Source: Sphingobacterium humi
Lineage (GTDB): Bacteria > Bacteroidota > Bacteroidia > Sphingobacteriales > Sphingobacteriaceae
Assembly: GCF_009768885.1 (NCBI RefSeq)
Contig: NZ_WSQA01000008.1
Location: 62,001 to 126,000, forward strand
DNA: 64,000 nucleotides
Direction of reading: 5' to 3'
In this document: positions 9,801 through 17,612 of the stretch, one piece after another
Layout of the letters: the number at the start of each line of letters is the position of its first letter
How positions within the stretch are numbered: the stretch's first letter is position 1
Position numbers and translations under genes: made by a program
Notes under the pieces: model-generated
What the model was told of the DNA's origin: nothing
The model's input: only the letters and a program-made list of their open reading frames with translations
The model's database searches: none

Positions 9801-10385
9801 ACCAACATAGGAGGCTACTAAAGCAGTCGTCGAGCGTTTTACGCCTTTCAATTCAAAGTATCCTTTGCCGTCGGTTTGCGTTTTATTGTTGCTGCCAAGC
9901 TCCGAAATAACCACACCGGCCATCGGCTGCTTATCAGTAGATAGCACGCGACCTTTTACCGGGCGGCTATCTTGTTGGCTTGTGTTTAACCCGTTATTAT
10001 CCGTTCTAGGACGAATAAGAATGGTTTTATCTTGAATGGTATAGGTCAGGCCCGAACCTTCCAGGCTTTGACTCAAGGCCTCATCTAGCGAGGCATTTTT
10101 TAATTGTACATCAATCTTTCCTTTACTGTTAATCAGGTCGCTGTTGTATAATACATTGTAGCCGCTTTGCTGGCGGATTTCATGTAATACATGGTTCAGG
10201 CTACTGTTTTTTTTCGATAACGTAACTTGTTGGGAATAACTCGTTGCACTAAGTTGCAAGGAGGCAAAAGTTAAAAGAGCGGTAGCAAGCTTCATAGTTG
10301 TTGCAGGGTTAACGCGAAAAATGGAAGCGGATAGCCAGGGCACATCCTTTCCCTTTACACGTTGATTTAGTTTGTGTAAATTCAT
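6861..10385 (-). CDS. SusC/RagA-family TonB-dependent transporter with STN signalling domain
   Basis: A 1174-residue outer-membrane transporter. The order is an extended signal region (about 1-50), an STN domain (about 55-125) that talks to an anti-sigma factor, a carboxypeptidase-D-like domain with KGRVLSTDKQPMAGVVI, a plug with the SusC motif GYQNLPKERATGSF, and a 22-strand barrel ending SLNLKF with terminal Phe. The STN domain and the adjacent FecR and sigma genes mark this as a self-sensing transporter: ligand binding relays through FecR to release the sigma factor. It is the central gene of a five-gene minus-strand unit. Confidence 0.95.
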   Translation of the reverse strand: MNLHKLNQRVKGKDVPWLSASIFRVNPATTMKLATALLTFASLQLSATSYSQQVTLSKKNSSLNHVLHEIRQQSGYNVLYNSDLINSKGKIDVQLKNASLDEALSQSLEGSGLTYTIQDKTILIRPRTDNNGLNTSQQDSRPVKGRVLSTDKQPMAGVVISELGSNNKTQTDGKGYFELKGVKRSTTALVASYVGYETQQLPLSSNQNELNFNLAVQQNQLEEVDVVVSTGYQNLPKERATGSFSFVNEEKLKLTNLGSTNFAKGLEGVVPGLLVGQNGSMEIRGASSLRSATRNVLIVVDGFPVESGNFTINPNDIQSISVLKDAAAASIWGVRASNGVVVIVTKSGMATEGRAVFEVSSNLAIEEQPDFTYMNPASSSDYIDFEVETIKRGWINFSNLGNSHYSPVAELFYKKHLGKLTDAEVEAGLDKLRSVNSLSQQDLFYRKAVQKQLNLSVRGGTEKYNFFISSFYTNQLTNLQGNKNDNFNLNFKNDLQVLPKLNLNLGVNSTFVKNIMPNDGYSFIDSRPYLLFLDDEDQYVSHSARVGNHLLGDYYNKGYYNWEYNPLQNVRGTTYNQNSFATRINVGANYQIMEGLKFQSQYQTELRFINGDKLQNMDTYFVRNLANTWRVYDANKGTYEQKLPAGPIFDKDKSRQDSWTFRNSLTLDRQFGADHTVSAIAGVELRSIGLKSNSERYYNYNSQALTQDIFNALAISNFTLNALGEYSSYTWNPNFVETKNRFFSAFANAAYTYLSKYTLSGSIRTDQSNLFGTDPKYRYRPLWSAGASWNIRKENFMQDATFLNQLILRATYGLNGNIGNSSPYPIATTGKSFATQENMLTFSNPENQFLRPEKTATTNFGVDFALFEHRISGSLDYYNRKSYDLLAKSLLDATTGFLSADRNTAIMNNHGIDLNLTGRVLTGEFKVDVDLNLGYNKNKVTDVIAPNKTATVYIAGNEPIKDLPLSYLYSYNWAGLSDKGEPQIYDADGNIHSWSKSRLTDVNALVYNGTMVPPFYGGAFIHFNYKGFTLSPQFTFKAGHKMRTASPRMDGYPRITGDIANRWRNPGDEAHTDIPRVFDRVTVSQVWSDYYQKSSHWIADASFIRLRSVTLNYRLPNAFIKNVFNEANVSVQANNFLLWSANEQGVDPDYVSLSTGAVNMPPAKNFIFSLNLKF

Positions 10386-10494
10386 AAATTTGATTCTGAT
10401 TAGGGTTAATTATTATGCAGTAGTATAATGGTTGACTTTTGGGCTAGTAGTGTTCCCGCACTGCTAGCTTTTTTCCATTTATACCGTTCTGATT

Positions 10495-11634
10495 CTATTT
10501 TTTAAACGCTATTATCTGATTGTTCTCTACTTTAAAGCCAATATCGCCGGTTATTTCCAACATGGATAACACTTCCGTTAAGCTGGCCTGTTTGCTGATT
10601 TGACCGTGGTAATGGCTCTCCGGTAAGCTCTTAAAATCCACATCTACGGCATACCAACGGGCTATTTGCGCCATAATATCCCGAAGGCTATCATCATTGA
10701 AAATAAACTGACCTTCTTTCCAGGCTAGGGTTTTCTGCACATCGCTCAGGTGTTTATCGGCTTTATTTTTCCGAATTTCCAACTCCTCTGAAGGTTTTAA
10801 GATTACCCGGCTTTCGGTAGCCTCTTTCGGATGATAACTCACCACTTCCACCGACCCTTCCAATAGGGTCACTTTACGATCTTCTTGATTCGGATAGGCA
10901 TGTACATTAAACTTGGTGCCCAATACATTGACTTCCTGGTTTTCCGATTTTACGGTAAATGTTTTCTTCGGGTTTTTCTCCACTTCAAAATAAGCCTCCC
11001 CAATTAAGCAGACTTCCCGTTTCGCATAGCGATCAAAATTAATCGGATAGCTAAGCGTAGATCCGGCGTTTAACCAAACCTTGGTGCCATCGGCTAGCAA
11101 TACCTGCACATTACCACCCATGGGGGTTTCCACGGTATTAATGTCATTTAACAAGACAAAGTTTGCCCGGTTTGCCAGCGTGAGGCTGTAGTCCAAATTG
11201 GCCATCGTATACAAATCCATTCCCGATTCGGAATCTTTGGTCAAATGCGCCAGTTCCTGCATGCGCTTGGTCAGCTTAAAGCGCTGCCCATCGGCAGAAG
11301 TCATAATGGCGGTGTACTGTCCGGGCTTTCCAGCCTGATAAACAGGCTTCGCTGTTTCCATCGGCTGTTGAGCCAACCAATAACCCGAAAAACCAAGTAA
11401 CAGAACGGCTGCAGCGGCAGCCATAGATTTCCAGGGCCAGGTCCGCTTTTGGAGGTCGGGCTGCATACGGCTCCAAACCTCTGCTTGTGCTTGCGCCAAG
11501 GCGGCCTCCGGTTGCGGCTCCACTGCTGGGGGCTGCATCTGGTTATACCAAGTCTCCAACATGGCCAGCTCGTCTTCCGAACAGGTTCCTTGTTTATATT
11601 TTTCTAGTAAGGCACGTGCTTTTTTATTATCCAT
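10495..11634 (-). CDS. FecR-family anti-sigma factor
   Basis: A 379-residue inner-membrane regulator. A short cytosolic N-terminus that would bind the sigma factor (about 1-65, with CSEDELAMLETWY) precedes one transmembrane helix (about 68-88). The periplasmic FecR domain contains TPMGGNVQVLLADGTKVWLNAG and LIGEAYFEVEKNPKKTF, followed by a DUF4974-type C-terminal domain (last 70 residues) that should contact the STN domain of the adjacent SusC. It sits between the sigma gene (84 bases upstream) and susC (109 bases downstream). Confidence 0.95.
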   Translation of the reverse strand: MDNKKARALLEKYKQGTCSEDELAMLETWYNQMQPPAVEPQPEAALAQAQAEVWSRMQPDLQKRTWPWKSMAAAAAVLLLGFSGYWLAQQPMETAKPVYQAGKPGQYTAIMTSADGQRFKLTKRMQELAHLTKDSESGMDLYTMANLDYSLTLANRANFVLLNDINTVETPMGGNVQVLLADGTKVWLNAGSTLSYPINFDRYAKREVCLIGEAYFEVEKNPKKTFTVKSENQEVNVLGTKFNVHAYPNQEDRKVTLLEGSVEVVSYHPKEATESRVILKPSEELEIRKNKADKHLSDVQKTLAWKEGQFIFNDDSLRDIMAQIARWYAVDVDFKSLPESHYHGQISKQASLTEVLSMLEITGDIGFKVENNQIIAFKK

Positions 11635-11718
11635 ACCGGTGCTGCGGGGCGTTTATTGCCGTCCCAAAGTATAAGTCAATCGAGTAGGGGCTTGGGGGTA
11701 TCGAAAAAAAAATATTTT

Positions 11719-12303
11719 TTAGCGTAGCAATAAAAACAGAAAACTGAACAGGGGCAGGCGCTTTCGTAAAATACGTAAAGCCTTCTTTACCTGAGTTTTT
11801 ACAGTTTGTTCGGAGAGCTCTAGGCTTGCGGCAATTTCTTTATGGCTCAGCTGCTCAAAGCGACTCATCATAAAGATGCGGCGCATGCCGGGAGGCAATT
11901 GCGCAACTTCTTGCTCGATTAAGCTGCTGAGATCCTTCTGCCGAACCAGGAAATCTGCTTGTACAGGCTCCTCCCGGTTCATAAAGTCCTCCAGACTATC
12001 CAAGTACTTAGTTAGGTGTTGTTGTTGCTGATAAATATTGATGACTTTAAACCGGACGGCTGCATAGATATAGGCCGAAACAGATTGCTCGATGTGCAGG
12101 GTTTTCCGATTTTTCCAAATCGAGGTAAAGATATCTTGTAACAAATCTTTAACCAGCTCCGCATCGGCAATACGCTTTTGGGTATGCATATAAAGTACTG
12201 GAAAAAAACGCTGGTAAATCTCCTGAAACGCACGTTCATCGTTCTCTCGTACCAACGCCATTAATTCCGTATCACTAAATATGCTATAGTTTGTCCTTGC
12301 CAT
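11719..12303 (-). CDS. ECF RNA polymerase sigma factor (Bacteroidota SusCD-linked type)
   Basis: A 194-residue ECF sigma factor. Region 2 is at about 20-90 (YQRFFPVLYMHT, LLQDIFTSIWKNR), region 4 at about 125-185 (LPPGMRRIFMMSRFEQLSH, then an EIAASLELSEQTVK helix-turn-helix). It should direct polymerase to the susC promoter when released by the FecR next door. The N-terminal part has no anti-sigma extension. A TATGTTTG promoter box lies 38 bases upstream. Confidence 0.95.
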   Translation of the reverse strand: MARTNYSIFSDTELMALVRENDERAFQEIYQRFFPVLYMHTQKRIADAELVKDLLQDIFTSIWKNRKTLHIEQSVSAYIYAAVRFKVINIYQQQQHLTKYLDSLEDFMNREEPVQADFLVRQKDLSSLIEQEVAQLPPGMRRIFMMSRFEQLSHKEIAASLELSEQTVKTQVKKALRILRKRLPLFSFLFLLLR

Positions 12304-12341
12304 ATAGCCTTAAATCCAACAGGTAGAAATTCTAAGGAAGG

Positions 12342-12349
12342 CAAACATA
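12342..12349 (-). promoter_or_regulatory. -7 promoter box of the sigma factor gene
   Basis: On the minus strand TATGTTTG matches TAnnTTTG and would give a leader of about 33 bases before the ATG at 12303. No convincing -33 element was found, which would suit a weak basal promoter. Confidence 0.4.
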
Positions 12350-12462
12350 CTAAATGTTTCCCCTTTTTTAACGGATTATGCTCCGTAAAAGCAATTTTTT
12401 TTTATTCAAGCAGCGCGTTTCCAGCTAGTTAATGTGATTTTATTGTATATTAGGCTTAGCAT

Positions 12463-13791
12463 ATGACGACACAATTTCTAATTGACCAACAAACCTTACA
12501 AGATCTTCAGCTACGCGACCGCACCGGCCGGAACCTCTTAGATTTTTTTGATCAAGCCATTACGGAAGGCGGGCAGGAGTTCCTGCGCTATATTTTTTAT
12601 ACGCCACTAACCGATAAGGACGCCATTATGGATCGACAAACCAAGATCCATCGCTTGGCACCCGTTGTTCAGGAGGATTTCCCCTTCTTTCGGGTGATCT
12701 TAAAGGACTTGGAAAAGTATGTCAATGCTTCCCACTCCGGCCGCATGGCCTCGTTAACCTTTCTAGATTTCATCGGCGTACGCTCGCCGATTTATTATTA
12801 CCGCAAGCGATCTATTATTGAAGCCTGCGAATTTCTGATCAACAGTGTTCACTTTTATAAGAAGGTTAATGCGCTGAAGGTATATCCCGATATGGAGGAA
12901 ATGATTGCCTTAAGCGAGGAATGCCTACGTAAGTTTTTTAAGAATAAAACCCCGGATGCCGATAAGCTACGGGTCAATATCTTCAATATCGAATATTACG
13001 ATCGCCTGATCCGTTATGACCTGGCTGCCAATATGCGCAAGATCATTCGTTTTTTCTATGAAATTGATGCTTACTTGGCGGTGGCCAAGGTGGCCCATCA
13101 GCATGAATTCTGCTACCCGGAGTTATTTCAGAAAAATGAAACCGGACAGATCAACATGCAAGGTGTGTACCACATCTTCCACCGCAAACCCGTGAAAAAC
13201 GACCTGACGATTTATCAAAATAAAAAACTCTGGTTCTTAACCGGAGCGAATATGGCCGGAAAATCTTCTATAATCAAATCCATTGCTACGGCCTTGTATT
13301 TAACGCATATTGGCTTCCCGGTACCCGCCGATGGTCTAAAAACCGATATCCTCGACGGTTTATTTACCAGCATCAACCTGCAAGATAACCTGGAGCTGGG
13401 CTATAGCCATTTCTATGTAGAAGCCATCCGCTTGAAGGAGATCATCGATCAGCTGCGCCCCGACAGCAATGCCCTAATTATTCTCGATGAATTATTCAAA
13501 GGCACCAACCACAGCGACGCCTCCCACGCCATCCTGGAAGTCATGGATAAGCTGGCCAAACTCGACGGCCCATATGTCATCGTCTCCTCCCATATTACAG
13601 AACTCTCCGAAAAACTTAAAGATTGCCCGCTCGTCGATTTCCGCAAAATGGTCATCGATAATGATGAAAACGGAATGCCAATTTTTACCTATAAAATAAC
13701 GGAAGGCATAGCCGAAGAAAAACTCGGCATGTGGTTATTGAAGAACAGCGGCGTCTTTGAATCGATAGAAAGCTTGAGGAAAGAAGGGTAG
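12463..13791 (+). CDS. MutS-like ATPase without mismatch-recognition domain
   Basis: A 442-residue protein with a MutS core/lever region (about 1-245) and a MutS-type ABC ATPase. Walker A is GANMAGKSS at 261-269; Walker B is LIILDE followed by LFKGTN (near 345). The mismatch-binding and connector domains of true MutS are absent, and there is no Smr nuclease tail as in MutS2. Such short MutS relatives are common in Bacteroidota; a role in mismatch repair should not be assumed. It is divergent from the sigma factor gene, 159 bases apart. Confidence 0.82.
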   Translation: MTTQFLIDQQTLQDLQLRDRTGRNLLDFFDQAITEGGQEFLRYIFYTPLTDKDAIMDRQTKIHRLAPVVQEDFPFFRVILKDLEKYVNASHSGRMASLTFLDFIGVRSPIYYYRKRSIIEACEFLINSVHFYKKVNALKVYPDMEEMIALSEECLRKFFKNKTPDADKLRVNIFNIEYYDRLIRYDLAANMRKIIRFFYEIDAYLAVAKVAHQHEFCYPELFQKNETGQINMQGVYHIFHRKPVKNDLTIYQNKKLWFLTGANMAGKSSIIKSIATALYLTHIGFPVPADGLKTDILDGLFTSINLQDNLELGYSHFYVEAIRLKEIIDQLRPDSNALIILDELFKGTNHSDASHAILEVMDKLAKLDGPYVIVSSHITELSEKLKDCPLVDFRKMVIDNDENGMPIFTYKITEGIAEEKLGMWLLKNSGVFESIESLRKEG

Positions 13792-13880
13792 GGGAAATTG
13801 CTTTTTTTTTGGGCGTTTATACTGGGTTGTGGCCTGTCATCGTGCTGTCATCAATTTGTCATCATTTTGGCATCAATTTG

Positions 13881-14086
13881 TCATGGTGAGCGGAGTCGAA
13901 CCACGAACGACTGGTACGTCAGTGCAATCGACAAACATAATTTTCTTTTTTATCAATCAATTAAATAATTAAAACATAAGTAGTACACTGCGGTATGTTT
14001 GTTTAAAACGCTGTTAATAAACAATTTATGCATTATTGATCGCACTGACGTACCAGTCGTTCGTGGTTCGACTCCGCTCACCATGA
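13881..14086. repeat. Composite repeat copy A: near-perfect 49-bp inverted repeat
   Basis: The arms are 13881-13929 and 14038-14086. They are inverted copies with 48 of 49 bases matching, separated by 108 AT-rich bases. The core reads GGTGAGCGGAGTCGAACCAC. A degraded copy occurs at 44719-44864. This looks like a REP/BIME-like or MITE-like interspersed element with no coding capacity. Confidence 0.85.
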
Positions 14087-14148
14087 CAAACTGATAACAA
14101 ACTGATGACAGCTCCCATCGAACCCACCCCTCTAGATCTCCCCCTTTT

Positions 14149-14200
14149 CACTTCCCTTTCTCACCCCTTTCTCACCCGTATCAATCCCCTTTGCAAAGGG
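14149..14200. repeat. C/T-rich block of composite repeat, copy A
   Basis: A 52-base block with two CCCTTTCTCACC-like units followed by TCAATCCCCTTTGCAAAGGG. It matches 44913-44964 at all but a few positions. The two blocks lie downstream of the two inverted repeats at similar distances (62 and 48 bases), so block and inverted repeat appear to be parts of one mobile or amplified unit. Confidence 0.75.
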
Positions 14201-14381
14201 CTTTACTACGCCTTTGCAAAAGGAAAGCATAGCATCTCCAAAGCCCCATATCCATCCCATTCCTTAATAAAAGCTTAATAAAGATTTTTTAACTCTTTTA
14301 CAATATTCCGAAACATAAGTTTTATTTTTAATACTGCATAAGGCCTTGAGCCTCTGTTGTTCCCCATAAACTAAAAACAGT

Positions 14382-15602
14382 ATGAAAGAGATAGATCAAC
14401 CTACATCCTTTAACCGAAGATCATTTTTAAAAACAGCGGGTTTGCTGATTGGCACCTGGGGATTATCCTCGACCTCTGCTTTTGGAGCGATTGACACAGC
14501 GACCCTAGCAGAAGATAGCCTGTTTAAGTGCAAACCCTTGGTATTACGTGCTGGCGAAAACAGTATGCAGCTTGTTGTGGTTACCAAGGAGCCCACAGCT
14601 TGTTGGTTAAGCTATGGAACTACAGCCAAGCAGCTAGACCGCAAAACCAGGGAAGTAAGAAACGGCATGGCCCATGTAGGAACTATCCATCATTTTAAGC
14701 TGACTGATTTATCCCCCGGACAGACCTGCCATTATCAAATTGAAGCGACGCCCGTAGAGAAATTGGAACGTAAAGATGCTGTTTTCGGAACCAAAGAACT
14801 GACGCCGGAAGCGAGCCTGCATGCTGTGAATCCGAATGGGCAGGAGGCCTATTGCCTTATCTATAACGATATCCATGAAACCCCCGAATCCTTTGGATTA
14901 TTGCGGAAGCTGGTTCCTGCGGCACAGCCTGATTTCTATGTGCTCAATGGAGATATGGTGAGCAATATGCGGTCGGAAGATCATTTTATTAGCAATGTAT
15001 TAGCGCCTATGGCGGCTCTTAGTGCGTCCTCAGTTCCGGTGCTCTACTCGCGGGGAAACCACGAAACCTGGAATTGGTATGCGCGGCATATTACCGACTA
15101 TTTATTGGATGATCCGCATCCTTTTTATTATGGCTTTCGCCAAGGGCCTGCCTATTTCCTTATCCTGGACTCTGGCGAGGCACGGCCGGATTCCGATCCT
15201 GTAAATTGGGGATTAATAGAATTTGATGCCTACCGGGAAGCCCAAGCACGTTGGCTGCAGCAGGAGGTTGAAAAACCGGAATTTAAACAAGCCAAACACC
15301 GAATCGTGATTACCCATATCCCTCCATTTTATGCGAGCTCGCCCATTCATGCGGCGACACATTCCTTCGGACTGTGGGGTGATATCTTAAATAAATCAGG
15401 CATTTCGGTAATGATTTGTGGCCATACCCATCAACCGAAAGTGCATCCGGCAGTTGCGGGAAAGCACAATTTCCCCATCGTGATTGGCGGCGGCCCCAAG
15501 GAAGGGAACAGAACCATCATCAGTCTAAAGGCTAAGGCACAGAATTTGCATTTACAGTTAATACATGAAAGTGGAAAGCTATTGGGCGAGGTGAAGCGTT
15601 AA
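14382..15602 (+). CDS. Tat-exported calcineurin-like phosphoesterase (purple-acid-phosphatase-like)
   Basis: A 406-residue protein with a twin-arginine signal (NRRSFLKTAG, then a hydrophobic run). A fibronectin-like N-terminal domain (about 45-130, with LSPGQTCHYQIEA) precedes a metallophosphoesterase domain with the ligand motifs NDIHE, NGDMVSN, RGNHETW, THIPPF and GHTHQP. Tat export fits a protein that folds and loads metals in the cytoplasm. It probably acts on organic phosphates in the periplasm. The layout is like purple acid phosphatases, but the first motif (DIHE) is closer to other calcineurin-like enzymes. Confidence 0.85.
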   Translation: MKEIDQPTSFNRRSFLKTAGLLIGTWGLSSTSAFGAIDTATLAEDSLFKCKPLVLRAGENSMQLVVVTKEPTACWLSYGTTAKQLDRKTREVRNGMAHVGTIHHFKLTDLSPGQTCHYQIEATPVEKLERKDAVFGTKELTPEASLHAVNPNGQEAYCLIYNDIHETPESFGLLRKLVPAAQPDFYVLNGDMVSNMRSEDHFISNVLAPMAALSASSVPVLYSRGNHETWNWYARHITDYLLDDPHPFYYGFRQGPAYFLILDSGEARPDSDPVNWGLIEFDAYREAQARWLQQEVEKPEFKQAKHRIVITHIPPFYASSPIHAATHSFGLWGDILNKSGISVMICGHTHQPKVHPAVAGKHNFPIVIGGGPKEGNRTIISLKAKAQNLHLQLIHESGKLLGEVKR

Positions 15603-15669
15603 GAAGCCAAGACATAGCCGGATGCTTTAAAGCACATAAACTAGAAATAAAACATAATTTGCACGTACA

Positions 15670-16200
15670 ATGGAAAATAAAGCAGTAACAGAACAAGACA
15701 TGCGCGAGCTGGTCATAAAATTAGGCTTGCCAAAGGTTATTTTAGATCTTTTTGACGAACAGGTGAAAGATGAGCAGGTGGCAGAGCTCATTGGCTATAA
15801 TTATGCAAAACCTTATAGCATACTCGCCCTGAATGGGAATGAACAACAGACTTATCAAACTGCTCGCTATATTCCATTTTTAGAATTAAACGGTTCCGAA
15901 ATATTTGCTTACGATAAGGAAAAGGATGGTTTTGTATCCTATTACCTGGAAGGGGATATGGACAATCTGCAAGTAAAGACTTGGGAAGGCCTTTTTCTGA
16001 ATGAAGTGACGGAATGGATTGAGAATGAATGGGAAGACGAAGATGTTATTTTCCTAGGTGAACAACTGAACTTACCGCATATTAAGGAAATATTAAAGAA
16101 TTATTTGGAAGCATTGGAAGATCATGGATTGAGTACTTTTGAAGAAAAAAATGCCTGGATAAATATGACAATGAAGCAGATGAATATGCTGAAATCCTAA
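15670..16200 (+). CDS. Hypothetical acidic cytosolic protein, possibly SUKH-like
   Basis: A 176-residue protein with no signal peptide or membrane segment and many Glu and Asp residues. I do not recognise the family with certainty. The stretch PFLELNGSEIFAYDKEKDG, with a following YYLEGD, loosely resembles the SMI1/KNR4 (SUKH) pattern of short strand, glycine turn and aromatic residues; this is inference. No toxin gene lies next to it. It starts 67 bases behind the Tat phosphoesterase and may be cotranscribed. Confidence 0.7.
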   Translation: MENKAVTEQDMRELVIKLGLPKVILDLFDEQVKDEQVAELIGYNYAKPYSILALNGNEQQTYQTARYIPFLELNGSEIFAYDKEKDGFVSYYLEGDMDNLQVKTWEGLFLNEVTEWIENEWEDEDVIFLGEQLNLPHIKEILKNYLEALEDHGLSTFEEKNAWINMTMKQMNMLKS

Positions 16201-16260
16201 TTTTTCTTTCCTGTCAGAAAAGGGTATGTTCGCCTAAACAATGTATTGAAATGGCTGACT

Positions 16261-16309
16261 AACAGTTGGTTACCACTGTTAATGGCTTAAAATATATGAT
16301 GATTATCAT
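16261..16309. promoter_or_regulatory. Two palindromes upstream of the alcohol dehydrogenase gene
   Basis: 16261-16280 is an imperfect 20-base palindrome (AACAGT and ACTGTT as outer arms, with a matching GG/CC inside). 16296-16309 is ATGAT-GATT-ATCAT. Either could bind a dimeric regulator of the dehydrogenase gene, whose ATG is 49 bases downstream. The second looks a little like half of a Fur box. No promoter boxes were identified. Confidence 0.3.
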
Positions 16310-16358
16310 TTTATGAGCCTAAGCTTTCTATTATATTTAATAATTAAATTATTATAAT

Positions 16359-17399
16359 ATGAAAGCTCTAGTTTATCGTGGGGATCATAAAATTTCCCTG
16401 GAAGAAAAATCAAAACCTGTCATCCTAAAACCAACTGATGCCATCGTTAGGGTGGTGAAAACAACTATATGCGGAACCGATCTGGGTATTTACAAGGGTA
16501 AAAACTTGTATATGAAAGAGGGTACCACCTTGGGGCATGAAGGCATCGGGGTTATTGAGGAAATTGGGAACAGTGTTTCTCAATTTAAAGTGGGGGATAA
16601 GGTTATTATTTCCTGCATTACCTCCTGTGGATCTTGCTCGTATTGTAAAAAACAATTATATGCACATTGTGAGGATGGCGGATGGATATTAGGCCATATG
16701 ATCGATGGGGTGCAGGCCGAATATGTGCGGGTACCACATGCTGACAATAGTTTACATCGCATTCCCGATACCATTGATGATGATGTAGCGGTTATGATTA
16801 GTGATATTCTTCCTACAGGCCATGAAATTGGGGTACAATATGGAAATGTGAAGCCGGGGGATAGCATTGCGATCGTTGGTGCTGGTCCGGTGGGGATGTC
16901 CGTATTACTAACGGCTCAATTCTATTCGCCGGGAATTATTATTGTCATCGATATGGATGATAATCGCCTGGAGATGGCGAAACAATTTGGTGCCACCCAT
17001 ACCATAAATTCTGGAAAAGTAAATCCTAAGGATGCTGTGCTGGCTATTGTTGGCAAAGAAGGCGTTGATGTGGCTATTGAAGCCGTGGGGATTCCTCAAA
17101 CTTGGGACCTTTGCCAAGACATCGTAAAACCCGGTGGAAATATTGCCAATGTAGGTGTACATGGCCAAAAGGTAGATTTTCAAATCCAAGACTTATGGAT
17201 TAAAAACCTCACCATTACCACCGGATTGGTGAATACCAACACCACCCCGATGCTATTAAAAGCCGTAGCCACGAAAAAGTTGCCGCTGAAAAGATTGGTG
17301 ACCCATTATTTTAAATTAAGTGAAATAGAAAAGGCTTACGAGGTATTTTTAAATGCTGCCAAGGAAAACAGTATGAAAGTAATTATCAATGCTGATTAG
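16359..17399 (+). CDS. Zinc-dependent medium-chain alcohol dehydrogenase
   Basis: A 346-residue MDR-family oxidoreductase. The catalytic zinc ligands are Cys38 (CGTDLGIY) and His60-Glu61 (GHEG). The structural zinc site is Cys90, Cys93, Cys96 and Cys104, all present. The nucleotide-binding loop is GAGPVGM at 174-180, followed by an acidic residue at the end of the next strand (IDMDDNR), which favours NAD over NADP. It resembles bacterial secondary-alcohol and isopropanol dehydrogenases, but substrate use is not fixed by these motifs. It is a single gene with its own terminator. Confidence 0.9.
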   Translation: MKALVYRGDHKISLEEKSKPVILKPTDAIVRVVKTTICGTDLGIYKGKNLYMKEGTTLGHEGIGVIEEIGNSVSQFKVGDKVIISCITSCGSCSYCKKQLYAHCEDGGWILGHMIDGVQAEYVRVPHADNSLHRIPDTIDDDVAVMISDILPTGHEIGVQYGNVKPGDSIAIVGAGPVGMSVLLTAQFYSPGIIIVIDMDDNRLEMAKQFGATHTINSGKVNPKDAVLAIVGKEGVDVAIEAVGIPQTWDLCQDIVKPGGNIANVGVHGQKVDFQIQDLWIKNLTITTGLVNTNTTPMLLKAVATKKLPLKRLVTHYFKLSEIEKAYEVFLNAAKENSMKVIINAD

Positions 17400-17427
17400 T
17401 CGATTCTTTACCCGAATGGGATAAAAT

Positions 17428-17461
17428 GAAGGCCTGAAATTTTTAAATTTTAGGCCTTCTT
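17428..17461 (+). terminator. Terminator of the alcohol dehydrogenase gene
   Basis: A hairpin with GAAGGCCTGAAAT and ATTTTAGGCCTTC arms (one wobble or mismatch), followed by a short T-rich stretch. It begins 29 bases after the stop codon. Confidence 0.7.
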
Positions 17462-17612
17462 GCTTATATAAAGACAATAAATGGGTGGCTTTCAGTGTGT
17501 TAAAATATTTTCTAATCAATTAAACGTTTGCACATTATTACGGTCTTTTATGTATAGCGCGGGCAAACGAAGACCCAAGCAACTATGAATAATCTATAGA
17601 TCGTATCTTATT

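Larger units (their letters stand above)
13792..14381. other. 590-base intergenic region holding composite repeat copy A
   Basis: No coding frame is supported here. The stretch holds several short TCAT-type repeats (about 13836-13880), a long inverted repeat (13881-14086), a C/T-rich block (14149-14200), and an AT-rich leader before the phosphoesterase gene. The same arrangement recurs at 44.7-45.0 kb. Confidence 0.7.

Noticed and set aside
13881..14086. Possible tRNA-like element, because the arms contain GGTTCGACTCC
   Set aside because: The match covers only a T-arm-like word; there is no acceptor stem, anticodon arm or D arm, and the arms pair with each other across 108 bases.
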